Below are positions 24,352-33,083 of a DNA stretch of 64,000 nucleotides, piece by piece. Every line of letters starts with the position of its first letter. The first letter of the stretch is position 1. This DNA is from Nocardioides insulae DSM 17944 (GTDB lineage Bacteria; Actinomycetota; Actinomycetes; Propionibacteriales; Nocardioidaceae), in NCBI RefSeq assembly GCF_000422825.1, contig NZ_KE383929.1, positions 496,001 to 560,000 of the forward strand, in the 5' to 3' direction. The position numbers and the translations under genes were made by a program. The notes below the pieces were generated by a model. That model had not been told where the DNA came from. It saw only the letters and a program-made list of their open reading frames with translations, and ran no database searches.

Positions 24352-26244
24352 TCAGACGGGACCGGCGAGACGGTCGAGCAGGGTGCGCCGGTGCTGCTCC
24401 AGGCCGGCGAGTTCGGCGAACATGGCGCGGTAGCCGTCCAGGTCGGAGGGGTCGGCCCGCTGGAGGCGGGACTTCACCTCGGCGATCCGGCGCTGGGCAG
24501 TGAGTTCCCGCAGCCGGAGGACGTGTTGGGTGACGTAGGAGGCGTCCATCTCCTTCGTGGTGCGCAGGGGCTCGACAGCCAACTCGCTCACCACCGCGGC
24601 GAGCTGGGGCGAACCGGCTGCGTCGCGCAGCCGCGCCGCCCAGCTGGGGTCACCGGCACCGGCGGCAGGACCGCCGGCCGCGGCGACCAGCTCCCAGGTG
24701 AGGCGGTACGCCGGGTGGGTGAAGTCCTCGGCACTGATCTCACCGGTCGTCCGGCCCACGACCATCGGGTGTTGCACGATGATCTTGAGGGTCTCGCGCT
24801 CGATCGCGAACTTCGGTTCCCGCAGGCTCGGGGCCGGTCGCACGGCCGGTGCGGGCGGCGGCGTCTCGTCTGTGCGCACGGTCTCCCGCTGGCCGCGGGT
24901 CGAGCGCTCGGGGCCGCGGCGTACCGCCCGCTGCACCTCGCGTCGGGCCTCCTCGACGTCCACCCCGACCATCCCGGCCAGCTCGCGAGCGAAGGCGTCG
25001 ACCTTGGACCGGTCGCGCACACTGCTCACCAGCTTGGCCCCGGCCCGGAGTGCGTCGACCCGTCCGTCGGCGCGGTCGAGATCGAAGCGGCCGACCTCGT
25101 TGGTCAGCACGAACCTGTACAGCGGCACGCGGGAGGCGACCAGGTCGCGCACCGCCTCGTCGCCCTTCTTCAGGCGCAGGTCGCACGGGTCCAGGCCGTC
25201 CGGCTCGACCGCGACGTAGGTCTGGGAGACGAAGTTCTGGTCGCCGCCGAAGGCCTTGATGGCGGCCTTCTGCCCGGCCTCGTCGCCGTCGAAGGTGTAG
25301 ATCACCTCGCCACGGAACTCCTGGTGGTCGGCCATCAGCCGACGCAGCACCTTGGCGTGGTCGTCGCCGAAGGCGGTGCCGCAGGTGGCCACCGCGGTGG
25401 TGATGCCGGCCAGGTGGCAGGCCATCACATCGGTGTATCCCTCCACGATCACCGCCCGGTTGGACCGCGCGATCTCCCGGCGGGCCAGATCGAGACCGTA
25501 GAGCACGTGGCTCTTCTTGTAGACGGGGGTCTCGGAGGTGTTGAGGTACTTCGCCTCGATCCGGTCGTCGTCGAAGAGCCGCCGAGCACCGAACCCGATC
25601 GTGTCGCCGCTGGTATCGCGGATGGGCCACATCAGCCGCCCCCGGAACCGGTCGTACGCCGAGCGCCCGACCGAGACCAGCCCGGCGGCGACCAGGTCGT
25701 CCTGGGCGAACCCACGGCCGCGCAGGTGCCGGAAGAGATCCTCCCCGCCGCGCGGGGAGAACCCGATCCCGAAGTGCTCGGCCACCGCCTGGTCGAACCC
25801 GCGCTCGTCGAGGAACTGCCGGGCCACCACCGCATCCGGGGCACGGAGCTGGTCGGCGTAGAACTCCTGGGCCACCCGGTGGGCCTCCACCAGGGTGCCG
25901 CGGGAGGGGCCGCGCCGCTCCCGCGGGGCATCCCCCTCCTCGTCCCGCTGGAGCTGGACGCCGCACTTGTCGGCCAGCCGCTCCACGGTCTCGGCGAAGG
26001 ACAGTCCGTCGAGCTTCATCACGAAGTCGATGACGTCGCCGCCCTCCCCGCAGCCGAAGCAGTGGTAGAACCCCCGATTGGGGGTGACGTGGAAGGAGGG
26101 CGACTTCTCGTCGTGGAAGGGGCACAGTCCCTTGAGCGATCCGGTGCCGGCGCGGGTCAGCGTGACGTACTGGGAGACGATCTCCTCGATGCGCGCCTTC
26201 TCGCGCACCTCCGCGATGCTCGTCTCCTTGATCCGTCCGGCCAC
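24352..26244 (-). CDS. dnaG: DNA primase
   Basis: The 630-residue protein makes RNA primers at the replication fork. The N-terminal zinc-binding domain carries CPFHDEKSPSFHVTPNRGFY followed by CFGCGEGGD (about 41-65). The catalytic core includes FGIGFSPR, VSVGRSAYDRFRGRLMWPI and a TOPRIM domain with VIVEGYTDVMA and FDGDEAGQKA. The C-terminal helicase-binding region ends LAGLEQHRRTLLDRL. Length is usual for actinobacterial DnaG. The gene lies in the conserved dgt-dnaG arrangement just upstream of tRNA-Asn. Confidence 0.97.
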   Translation of the reverse strand: MAGRIKETSIAEVREKARIEEIVSQYVTLTRAGTGSLKGLCPFHDEKSPSFHVTPNRGFYHCFGCGEGGDVIDFVMKLDGLSFAETVERLADKCGVQLQRDEEGDAPRERRGPSRGTLVEAHRVAQEFYADQLRAPDAVVARQFLDERGFDQAVAEHFGIGFSPRGGEDLFRHLRGRGFAQDDLVAAGLVSVGRSAYDRFRGRLMWPIRDTSGDTIGFGARRLFDDDRIEAKYLNTSETPVYKKSHVLYGLDLARREIARSNRAVIVEGYTDVMACHLAGITTAVATCGTAFGDDHAKVLRRLMADHQEFRGEVIYTFDGDEAGQKAAIKAFGGDQNFVSQTYVAVEPDGLDPCDLRLKKGDEAVRDLVASRVPLYRFVLTNEVGRFDLDRADGRVDALRAGAKLVSSVRDRSKVDAFARELAGMVGVDVEEARREVQRAVRRGPERSTRGQRETVRTDETPPPAPAVRPAPSLREPKFAIERETLKIIVQHPMVVGRTTGEISAEDFTHPAYRLTWELVAAAGGPAAGAGDPSWAARLRDAAGSPQLAAVVSELAVEPLRTTKEMDASYVTQHVLRLRELTAQRRIAEVKSRLQRADPSDLDGYRAMFAELAGLEQHRRTLLDRLAGPV

Positions 26245-26304
26245 AGCGCGATCCTACGGCCCTCGCCCCATCCGATCCCGTCCGCTCCACAGCCGACGGC
26301 CACC

Positions 26305-27105
26305 TCAACGGCCGTCGATCACCACCCGGTCCACCCCAGCGCTGGGACGACGGTCGGCCCACATCCGCTGCACCGTCCGGATCTCCTCCACCAGCCAGGG
26401 GTCGAGGTCGGCCACCACGAGTCCCTCGACGGCCTCATCCAGACCAGCGAGGAGACGACCCTCGGGGTCGTAGACCGCCGAACCGCCGATGAAGTCGCTC
26501 GGCGCCCCGACCAACCCGGCGAAGACCACGTAGACACCGTTGTCGAGGGCACGTGCCCGGTGATGCAGGTCGCGGCGGTGCTCACCGCCCGGGAACCAGG
26601 CGCCGCTGTTGAGGTAGACCTGCGCACCGGCTGCGGCTGCCTCGGCGGCGTGCTCGGGGAAGCTGGCGTCGTAGCAGATGGAGATCCCGACCCGGACGCC
26701 CTCGACCTCGAGCACCAGCGCGCGCTCCCCGGCAGTGAACCGGGCCCGTTCGGTGGCGTCGAGGTGCTGCTTGTCGTACGCCGCCACCGGGAGCCGTCCG
26801 GGCGCCAGTACGAGACTGCTCAGGGTGGCCCGATCACCACGTTCGAGCGGGCTGGGGAGCACCACGACCAGGTGGTGCTCACCGACCGCCCGCTGGACCT
26901 CGTCCAGCCAGTCCAGCTGCTCCGCGGGCGGTAGCGGCCCGGCGAGCACCTCGAGGTCGTAGCCGGTCACGAACGCCTCGGGGAAGGCCAGCAGGCCTAC
27001 GCCCCGCTCCCCCGCCGCGCCCACCCATCGAGCCGCCGCGGTGAGGTTGGCCGAGAGATCCCCCGGGACGGCCACGGCCTGGACCGCGCCGACCCGCAAC
27101 GGCAT
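26305..27105 (-). CDS. Carbon-nitrogen hydrolase (nitrilase superfamily amidase)
   Basis: The 266-residue protein has the nitrilase-superfamily triad: Glu in LAFPEAFVTGYD, Lys in AYDKQHLDATERARF, Cys in ISICYDASFPE. These enzymes hydrolyse amides or nitriles; the exact substrate cannot be read from sequence. The start (MPLRVGAVQAVAV) overlaps the stop of the dehydrogenase upstream (TGATG), so the two form an operon. Longer in-frame starts exist but overlap the neighbour. Confidence 0.88.
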   Translation of the reverse strand: MPLRVGAVQAVAVPGDLSANLTAAARWVGAAGERGVGLLAFPEAFVTGYDLEVLAGPLPPAEQLDWLDEVQRAVGEHHLVVVLPSPLERGDRATLSSLVLAPGRLPVAAYDKQHLDATERARFTAGERALVLEVEGVRVGISICYDASFPEHAAEAAAAGAQVYLNSGAWFPGGEHRRDLHHRARALDNGVYVVFAGLVGAPSDFIGGSAVYDPEGRLLAGLDEAVEGLVVADLDPWLVEEIRTVQRMWADRRPSAGVDRVVIDGR

Positions 27106-28025
27106 CAGTAGGAGCCGGACATCACGTTGGCGAGGGGCTCGCCGGCGGCGTACCGCTGCAACTGCTCGCGGATCAGCCTGCGCATCCGTGGCTGGAAGGC
27201 GGAGGAGGCGCCGCCGACGTGCGGGGTGATCAGCAGGTTCGGGGTGTCCCACAGGCGATGGTCGGCGGGGAGCGGCTCCACCTCGGCGACATCGATGGCG
27301 GCAGTGATCCGCTTCGCCGTACAGGCCTCGATCAGCGCGTCATGGTCGACGAGGGCACCGCGCGCGACGTTGACCAACAGTGCGCGATCCTTCATCCGGC
27401 CGAGGAAGTCGGCGTCGACCAGGCCACGGGTCTCCTCGGTGAGCGGCGCGATCAGGATCACGACGTCGACGGTGGGGAGGAGGTCGGGCAGCTCGGTGAA
27501 GGCGTGCACGCCCTCCCGCGCCGTCCGCGCGACCCGGACGATCTCGGTCTCGAAGGGCAGCAGTCGGGCCTCGATGGCCTTGCCGATCGAGCCGTAGCCG
27601 AGGATCATCACCCGCCGGTCGGCCAGTGCCGGCCGGTAGCCCTGATGCCACCTGTGCTCGTCCTGGAAGCGCACGTAGCCCGGGATCCCGCGCAGGCTGG
27701 CCAGGGTCAGGGTGACCGCCAGCTCCGCCGTCGAGGCGTCGTGGATGCCGCGTCCGTTGCACAGCGTCACGCCGTCCGCCACCTTGCCCCGGTAGACGTC
27801 GACGCCCGCGGTCTGGAGCTGGATGACCTCGAGGCTCGACATCTGTGGCAGCACGTCGACACCGGCGGATCCGATCATGTACGGCGGGATGTAGAAGCGC
27901 ACCTCGCCGACCGAGTCCGGCACGTGCTTGGTCGGGTCGACCACTTCGTAGCGCAAACCTTCGGGGGGCTCCCCCAGCTCGGCGGGGTCGAACGGGATCC
28001 AGACCAGGGGCTGCTCAGCGCTCAC
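27105..28025 (-). CDS. D-isomer-specific 2-hydroxyacid dehydrogenase
   Basis: The 306-residue protein starts at a GTG. It has the NAD-binding loop LGYGSIGKAIEARLL (about 140-154), the catalytic Arg in LVNVARGALVD, Glu in DVAEVEPLP and His in LITPHVGGASS. It should reduce a 2-keto acid or oxidise a D-2-hydroxyacid with NAD(H). The substrate is unknown. The gene is co-transcribed with the downstream amidase through an overlapping stop/start. Confidence 0.88.
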   Translation of the reverse strand: MSAEQPLVWIPFDPAELGEPPEGLRYEVVDPTKHVPDSVGEVRFYIPPYMIGSAGVDVLPQMSSLEVIQLQTAGVDVYRGKVADGVTLCNGRGIHDASTAELAVTLTLASLRGIPGYVRFQDEHRWHQGYRPALADRRVMILGYGSIGKAIEARLLPFETEIVRVARTAREGVHAFTELPDLLPTVDVVILIAPLTEETRGLVDADFLGRMKDRALLVNVARGALVDHDALIEACTAKRITAAIDVAEVEPLPADHRLWDTPNLLITPHVGGASSAFQPRMRRLIREQLQRYAAGEPLANVMSGSY

Positions 28026-28110
28026 CCAGGCACCCTAACGAGTCCCTCGGATGCTCCTGACCCTGGTCGGCAGGCGAGACATCGGAAGGAGTTTCGCCGA
28101 CCGACGCGGA

Positions 28111-29376
28111 TCACGCGTCGCTGCCGCCCACCAGGCGCTGGTGCCAGGCCACCGCGGCCACATCGGTCAGGGAGGCGACCTGGTCGATCACCACGCGCAG
28201 CCTGGCGGCGTCGTCGCGGGCCTCGTGCCAGTCGGCGACGAACACCCGGTCGAGCTCGGCCGGCCCCCGCGCGAGGAGCACGTCGACGAGGTCGGCGAGC
28301 AACTCCCGCTGACGTGCCATCAGGCTCAGTCGGTCATCGCTCTGCATGACGTAATGGGCGGCGAGACCCTTGAGCACGGCGATCTCCAGGGCGGTCGACC
28401 GGGGGACCACCAGGTCGCCGGCGTACCGCACCAGCGGCCTCGCATCGGGAAGGTACGACGCGCTCTGGACCGCCCCGCAGAACCGGCCGATCAGGTCGCT
28501 GGTGAGGTTCTTCAGCGCTGCCTGCCCCCGGCGGGAACCGTCGTAGGGGTGCTGTGGCCAGCTGCCCACGGCGGCGAGGTCGGCCAGCACCGAGCGCACC
28601 AGGGCCTCGTCGGCCCCCGGGAGGTACCAGTCACGGACGGTCTCGGCCACCGCCCCCGGATCGAGCCGGGTCAGGTCGATCTTGCCGGCCACGACGCCGT
28701 CCTCGACGTCGTGCACCGAGTAGGCGACGTCGTCGGCGAGATCCATGATCTGGGCCTCGACACAGCGACGCTGCCCGGTCTCGGGGCTGCGCATCCAGTC
28801 GAACACCGGCAAGTCGTCGTCGTAGACGCCGAACTTCGGCCCGGCGACCGCACCGCGTCGCCAGGGGTACTTGGTGCAGGCGTCGAGGGTCGCCCGGGTG
28901 AGGTTGAGCCCCACCGAGCGTCCTTCGGCATCCACACTCTTGGCCTCGAGCCGGGTGAGCAGGCGCAGGGTCTGCGCGTTGCCCTCGAATCCGCCGCAGC
29001 TCTCGCTCAGCTCGGCGAGCGCCCGCTCGCCGTTGTGCCCGAACGGCGGGTGCCCGAGGTCATGGGCCAGTGCCGCGGTCTCGGCGATGTCGGGCTGGCT
29101 GCGGGCGCTCCACTCCCCCGGGCCGGCGGCGGTGAGGGCCCGGGAGATGTCGCGCGCGACCTGGGCGACCTCGAGACTGTGGGTGAGCCGGTTGCGTACG
29201 AAGTCATCCGATTGCGGTCCGACGACCTGGGTCTTGGCCGCGAGCCGTCGCGAGGAGGCAGCGTGCACCACCCGGGCCCGGTCGCGCTCGAACGGCGTCC
29301 GGGTCGGAGCATCCACCCGCTTGGGCGGCTCCGGCACCCGGCGCGCCCGGTCGGCCTCGTCGTACCACTCGTCCAT
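28111..29376 (-). CDS. dgt: Deoxyguanosinetriphosphate triphosphohydrolase-like HD protein
   Basis: The 421-residue protein carries the HD-domain metal ligands: RLTHSLEVAQVARDI, ALAHDLGHPPFGHNGERAL and IMDLADDVAYSVHDVEDG. It matches the actinobacterial dGTPase-like family that removes triphosphate from dNTPs, influencing nucleotide pools. It sits upstream of dnaG as in many Actinobacteria. Its ATG lies at 29376 and the region beyond contains a duplicated 45-base sequence. Confidence 0.93.
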   Translation of the reverse strand: MDEWYDEADRARRVPEPPKRVDAPTRTPFERDRARVVHAASSRRLAAKTQVVGPQSDDFVRNRLTHSLEVAQVARDISRALTAAGPGEWSARSQPDIAETAALAHDLGHPPFGHNGERALAELSESCGGFEGNAQTLRLLTRLEAKSVDAEGRSVGLNLTRATLDACTKYPWRRGAVAGPKFGVYDDDLPVFDWMRSPETGQRRCVEAQIMDLADDVAYSVHDVEDGVVAGKIDLTRLDPGAVAETVRDWYLPGADEALVRSVLADLAAVGSWPQHPYDGSRRGQAALKNLTSDLIGRFCGAVQSASYLPDARPLVRYAGDLVVPRSTALEIAVLKGLAAHYVMQSDDRLSLMARQRELLADLVDVLLARGPAELDRVFVADWHEARDDAARLRVVIDQVASLTDVAAVAWHQRLVGGSDA

Positions 29377-29450
29377 CGGTGCTCACCCTAGAGCGCGGCG
29401 GCACCCCCGCGCGGTCGCATACCCGATCGGGAGCCAGAAGGCCCGGGTCG

Positions 29451-29604
29451 AGCCGGTCGTCGAGCGCCGACAACGCCGCCAGGCGCGCGTCCGGGATACC
29501 GAGCCTCGTCCGGCGCGGGTCTGGCCAGGCGGAGGCACGAAGGCGACCTCCCCGGGCGAAGCCGGTCGTCGAGCGCCGACAACGCCGCCAGGCGCGCGTC
29601 CGGG
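29451..29604. repeat. Pair of identical 45-base direct repeats
   Basis: The 45-base sequence beginning AGCCGGTCGTCGAGCGCCG occurs at 29451-29495 and again, without change, at 29560-29604, 109 bases apart. Both copies lie in the gap between dgt and the next minus-strand gene, and the flanking bases (CCGGG-type) are also similar. It looks like a dispersed intergenic repeat element. No gene is supported here. Confidence 0.9.
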
Positions 29605-29610
29605 CGGCGC

Positions 29611-30507
29611 TCAGTAGACGGTGACGTGGACGTGGTCGTAATGATTCGCGGTGGTGGAGCCGCGGTCGGACATGCCGCGCCAGCCCTCGCCGGAGCGTTC
29701 GACCGACCAGATCTGCTGGGAGTAGATGAGGTACTCGATGCCGAGGTCGGCGTAGTTGGCCCGCAGGAACTCGGCGATGTCCCAGCCGGTCTGCCCGCTG
29801 ATCATGATGTCGACCGCGCGGCCCTCACCGTGCTCGCCGTCGCTGCGGAAGGTGCCGTAGGTGCTGACCTCGGGCCAGTTGGCGCACACCGCCTGGTGGA
29901 CCAGTTCGATGCTGGGGTCGACACCGGCCGGTACGGAGGTGCCGTTGGTGCACTCGCCGCCCAGCGCGGTCGGTTCCTCGTCGTCGAAGTAGCCGGAGGT
30001 CACCCAGCGGGAGGCGCCGTCCACGACGATCTCCTCCCGGCCACCGAACTCGCGGCCGGTGACGGTGACCTGGTCACCCTCCTCGAGGAGGCCGACGTTG
30101 GTCGCGTCCTCGCCCGGGAGATCCCAGAGGTTGAGTTCCTCGGTGGCCCATAGTCGGGTGTCCGCGCCCGCTATCGCCGTGCGTACGGCGGCGGGGGCCA
30201 TCAACAGGTCGGCGGGGTCGCGCTCGACCTCGGTGCCGTCGACCACCTTCGCCCGGGCGAGCCGGGAGAAGGATCGGGACAGCGCGGGCTCGCGTTCCTC
30301 GGTCTGTTCCTGGAGAGCTCGGTCGACGTGCTCGAGCAACTGCGACCGGTCGGCGGTGGCGCTGGTCCGGCCGGTCGAGGCGGGGTCTGCGCTCAGCACT
30401 CCCGTCCCGACCACGACGCCGGTGGCGAGGAGGGCGAGGGGGGCGGCGATGAAGCCTGCTCGGGGGGTACGGCGGGCATTGGTGTCCCGCTTGTGGCTGT
30501 TGGCCAC
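29611..30507 (-). CDS. Exported SH3-like protein with ARB-07466-type C-terminal domain, paralogue 1
   Basis: The 298-residue protein starts at a GTG nine bases after AAAGGA. An N-terminal basic stretch (HKRDTNARRTPRA) and hydrophobic helix (FIAAPLALLATGVVVG) act as signal or anchor. A bacterial SH3-like part follows (LWDLPGEDATNVGLLEEGDQVTVTG ... DGASRWVTSGYF). The C-terminal domain has HGEGRAVDIMIS ... IEYLIYSQQIWS ... RGSTTANHYDHVHVTVY, a His/Asp arrangement like peptidase-fold ARB-07466 domains. It is probably cell-wall associated; activity is unproven. The downstream neighbour in transcription direction is dgt; the upstream neighbour is its own paralogue. Confidence 0.75.
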   Translation of the reverse strand: MANSHKRDTNARRTPRAGFIAAPLALLATGVVVGTGVLSADPASTGRTSATADRSQLLEHVDRALQEQTEEREPALSRSFSRLARAKVVDGTEVERDPADLLMAPAAVRTAIAGADTRLWATEELNLWDLPGEDATNVGLLEEGDQVTVTGREFGGREEIVVDGASRWVTSGYFDDEEPTALGGECTNGTSVPAGVDPSIELVHQAVCANWPEVSTYGTFRSDGEHGEGRAVDIMISGQTGWDIAEFLRANYADLGIEYLIYSQQIWSVERSGEGWRGMSDRGSTTANHYDHVHVTVY

Positions 30508-30600
30508 AGCGCTGATCCTTTGCGTTGCTGACGGGGGCGGTGCGGCCGGTCGCCCCCCGCGGCCGGGTCGCACGCTGCCCGACCCTGCCACAGGTGAGGA
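30508..30600 (-). promoter_or_regulatory. Conserved 5-prime leader of paralogue 1
   Basis: The sequence just before the GTG (GTCAGCAACGCAAAGGATCAG) is nearly identical to the leader of paralogue 2, and a CAGGGTCGGGC element recurs upstream in both. A GGGTCG...CGACCC pairing can form. This suggests a shared transcriptional or RNA-level control, or a recent duplication. I do not recognise a known riboswitch. Confidence 0.4.
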
Positions 30601-30715
30601 GCCTCGATCGGGTTCTGCACCGACCATTTCACGGACTGGTCACCCGGCGATCCCGCCCTCTCGGGTCCAGGAACGGCCGCCGGACCCCGGGTACGGAGCC
30701 CGGGGCACGGTGTCC

Positions 30716-31636
30716 TCAGTTGACCGAGACGTGCACGTGGTCGTAGTGGTTGGCCGTGGTCGAACCGCGGTCCTCCATGTAGCGCCAACCCTCCGAGGAG
30801 CGGACGGGGGTCCAGATCTGCTGGCGCCAGATGACGTCGTAGAGGTCGAACTCGGCAGCGTGGGCCTTGAGGAACTCGGCGATCTGGGTGCCGAGGGTCT
30901 CGTCGCTGGTCATGATGTCGATGGCCTTGCCGGAGGCGTGCTCGCCGTGCGCGTCGTAGCCGCCGTAGGAGGTGATCTCCGGGAAGGCGTTGCAGACCGC
31001 GCGGTAGACGGTGACCGCCCCGCTGGTCAGACCGCTCTCCACCGACGTGTCGGCGCAGGGCGCGGAGGAGACCTCGGCATCGGGACCGGTCTCGACCGGC
31101 TTCTCGTCGTCGAAGTAGCCGGTGGTCACCCACCGCGACCGGCCGTCGACGACGATCTCCTCGCGGCCTTCGAGCTTGCGGCCGGTGACGGTGACCTTGT
31201 CCCCCTCCTCGACGAGGCCGATGTTCTTGCCCTCGTCGGCGGGAAGCGTCCACAGGTTGAGGTCGGTGGTCGCCCAGAGCTTCGTATCGGCTCCGGCGAC
31301 GGCCTTCTTCACGGCTGCGGGGGCCATCATCACATCGACCGGGTCTCGCTCGACCTCCGGTGCCTTGACCACCTTGGCCTCGGCGAGGCGGGAGAAGGAT
31401 CGCGACAGCGCCGGCTCCCGCTCCTGCTCGGTCGGCTCCTCGGCGGCCTGGTCGGTCGCTTCGAGAGGCTGCGCGGGTCCGGCGCCGGCGGTGGTGTCCG
31501 CGGCGGGCTCGGGGTCCGCGCTCAGCACTCCCGCGCCGACGGCGATGCCGGTGACGACGAGGGCGAGCGGTGCCGCGAGAAAAACGGCTCGGGGGGTACG
31601 GCGGGCATTGGTGTCCCGCTTGTGGCTAATGGCCAC
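30716..31636 (-). CDS. Exported SH3-like protein with ARB-07466-type C-terminal domain, paralogue 2
   Basis: The 306-residue paralogue of the next gene starts at a GTG with the same AAAGGATCAGCGCT leader. It has the same N-terminal anchor (HKRDTNARRTPRAVFLAAPLALVVTG), SH3-like segment (LWTLPADEGKNIGLVEEGDKVTVTG ... GRSRWVTTGYF) and C-terminal domain (HGEHASGKAIDIMTS ... RGSTTANHYDHVHVSVN). The N-terminal coding DNA and leader are almost identical to paralogue 1, while the remaining protein has diverged, pointing to tandem duplication. It is probably envelope-associated; the enzymatic role is not established. Confidence 0.75.
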   Translation of the reverse strand: MAISHKRDTNARRTPRAVFLAAPLALVVTGIAVGAGVLSADPEPAADTTAGAGPAQPLEATDQAAEEPTEQEREPALSRSFSRLAEAKVVKAPEVERDPVDVMMAPAAVKKAVAGADTKLWATTDLNLWTLPADEGKNIGLVEEGDKVTVTGRKLEGREEIVVDGRSRWVTTGYFDDEKPVETGPDAEVSSAPCADTSVESGLTSGAVTVYRAVCNAFPEITSYGGYDAHGEHASGKAIDIMTSDETLGTQIAEFLKAHAAEFDLYDVIWRQQIWTPVRSSEGWRYMEDRGSTTANHYDHVHVSVN

Positions 31637-31720
31637 AGCGCTGATCCTTTGCGTAGCTGACAGGTCATGTGCCGCCGTCCTTGTCCCCACAATCGGGTGG
31701 CACGGGGCCCGACCCTGGCA
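31637..31720 (-). promoter_or_regulatory. Conserved 5-prime leader of paralogue 2
   Basis: Contains GTCAGCTACGCAAAGGATCAG immediately before the GTG and a CAGGGTCGGGC element further up, matching the leader of paralogue 1. The rest of the 248-base gap to dusB shows no gene. Confidence 0.4.
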
Positions 31721-31884
31721 CAGCGATGTCGACCCGATCGAATCCTGACCCGGTGGATCGCCGTGGCGCTCACCACACCCGAGGCGGCCCGGCCGGTACT
31801 CCTGCGGCCCCTGTGAAGCGTGAGTCGGCTCGTCGAGGTGCCCGGCTGCGCCGCCCCGGCGACGAGCCGCGAGACCCGCTGCGG

Positions 31885-33033
31885 CTAGCCGCCGGAGGTC
31901 TCGCCGACCTCTTCGGTGAGCCCGCAACCGCTGCCGTCGGTGTCGTCGAGCCAGCCCTCGGGGAGCGCGATCCGGCTGCGCGGCGAGCCCTGCCGACCGC
32001 GCGGCGTACCGAGCTCGCGGACCGGGAACGGCTCGTCCGGGTCGAGTTCGGCGATGAGGGTGTCCAGGTCCGCCAGCGTCGAGACCAGGCCGAGGTCGCG
32101 GCGCATCGCGCCGCCGGCGCCGAACCCCTTGAGGTACCACGAGACGTGCTTGCGGAACTCCTTGAGGCCGCGCTCCTCGCCCATGTGCTGCGCGAGCAGT
32201 TCGGCGTGCCGGCGCATCATCGCGCCGACCTCGCCGAGCGTCGGCAGGGTGGCGACCTGCTCACCGCGGAAGGCGGCGGCGAGGTCGCGGAACAGCCAGG
32301 GCCGGCCCAGGCAGCCGCGACCGACCACGACGCCGGCCGCACCGGTCTGCTCCACCATCCGCAACGCGTCCGAGGCCTCCCAGATGTCGCCGTTGCCGAG
32401 CACCGGGATGTCGACGGCCTCGACCAGCCGGGCGATGGCGTCCCAGTCGGCCTCGCCCGAGTAGGCCTGGGCGACGGTGCGCCCGTGCAGGGCGATCGCG
32501 GCGCACCCGGTCTCCTGGGCGATCCGCCCGGCGTCCAGGTAGGTCAGGTGGTCCTCGTCGATGCCCTTGCGGGTCTTCATCGTCACGGGTACGCCGTACG
32601 GCGACGCCGCGGCGACCGCCCGCTCGAGGATCTCGGCGAGCAGGCCGCGCTTCCAGGGCAGCGCGCCACCGCCGCCCTTCCGGGTGACCTTGGGGACCGG
32701 GCAGCCGAAGTTGAGGTCGATGTGCGCGACGCCGTACTCGGCGCACAGGATCTCGGCGGCCTTACCGACGTACACCGGGTCGGTGCCGTAGAGCTGCACC
32801 GACCGCACGGTCTCGAGGTCGTCGAAGACCAGCATGTCCTTGGTGTGCTGGTCGCCCTCGACCAGGCCCCGGCTGGTGATCATCTCGCAGACGTAGAGGC
32901 CGGCGCCCTGCTCGGCGCACAGCCGGCGGTAGGCCGCATTGGTCACGCCCGCCATCGGCGCCAGCACCACCGGCACCGGCACCTCGAGGGAGCCGAGGGT
33001 CAGCGGACGGGCTTGGACGGCGAGCGCGGACAT
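31885..33033 (-). CDS. dusB: tRNA-dihydrouridine synthase, DusB-like
   Basis: The 382-residue FMN enzyme reduces uridines in the tRNA D-loop. It shows LAPMAGVTNAAYRRLCAEQG (FMN site), DLNFGCPVPKVTRKGGGGAL with the catalytic Cys, VTMKTRKGIDEDH, ALHGRTVAQAYSGEADWD and VLGNGDIWEASDAL. It lies between the lipoprotein gene and the SH3-like paralogues, in the conserved glyS-dus-dgt-dnaG neighbourhood. Confidence 0.93.
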   Translation of the reverse strand: MSALAVQARPLTLGSLEVPVPVVLAPMAGVTNAAYRRLCAEQGAGLYVCEMITSRGLVEGDQHTKDMLVFDDLETVRSVQLYGTDPVYVGKAAEILCAEYGVAHIDLNFGCPVPKVTRKGGGGALPWKRGLLAEILERAVAAASPYGVPVTMKTRKGIDEDHLTYLDAGRIAQETGCAAIALHGRTVAQAYSGEADWDAIARLVEAVDIPVLGNGDIWEASDALRMVEQTGAAGVVVGRGCLGRPWLFRDLAAAFRGEQVATLPTLGEVGAMMRRHAELLAQHMGEERGLKEFRKHVSWYLKGFGAGGAMRRDLGLVSTLADLDTLIAELDPDEPFPVRELGTPRGRQGSPRSRIALPEGWLDDTDGSGCGLTEEVGETSGG

Positions 33034-33083
33034 ACCTCACATTGTCGGTGACGAGGCCGCCGGGTCGCGAATCCGGCGGCGGG

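Noticed and set aside
30508..30720. Possible c-di-AMP (ydaO-type) riboswitch before the exported SH3-like proteins
   Set aside because: Such riboswitches precede cell-wall hydrolases in Actinobacteria, but I could not match the conserved core, so only a conserved leader is reported.
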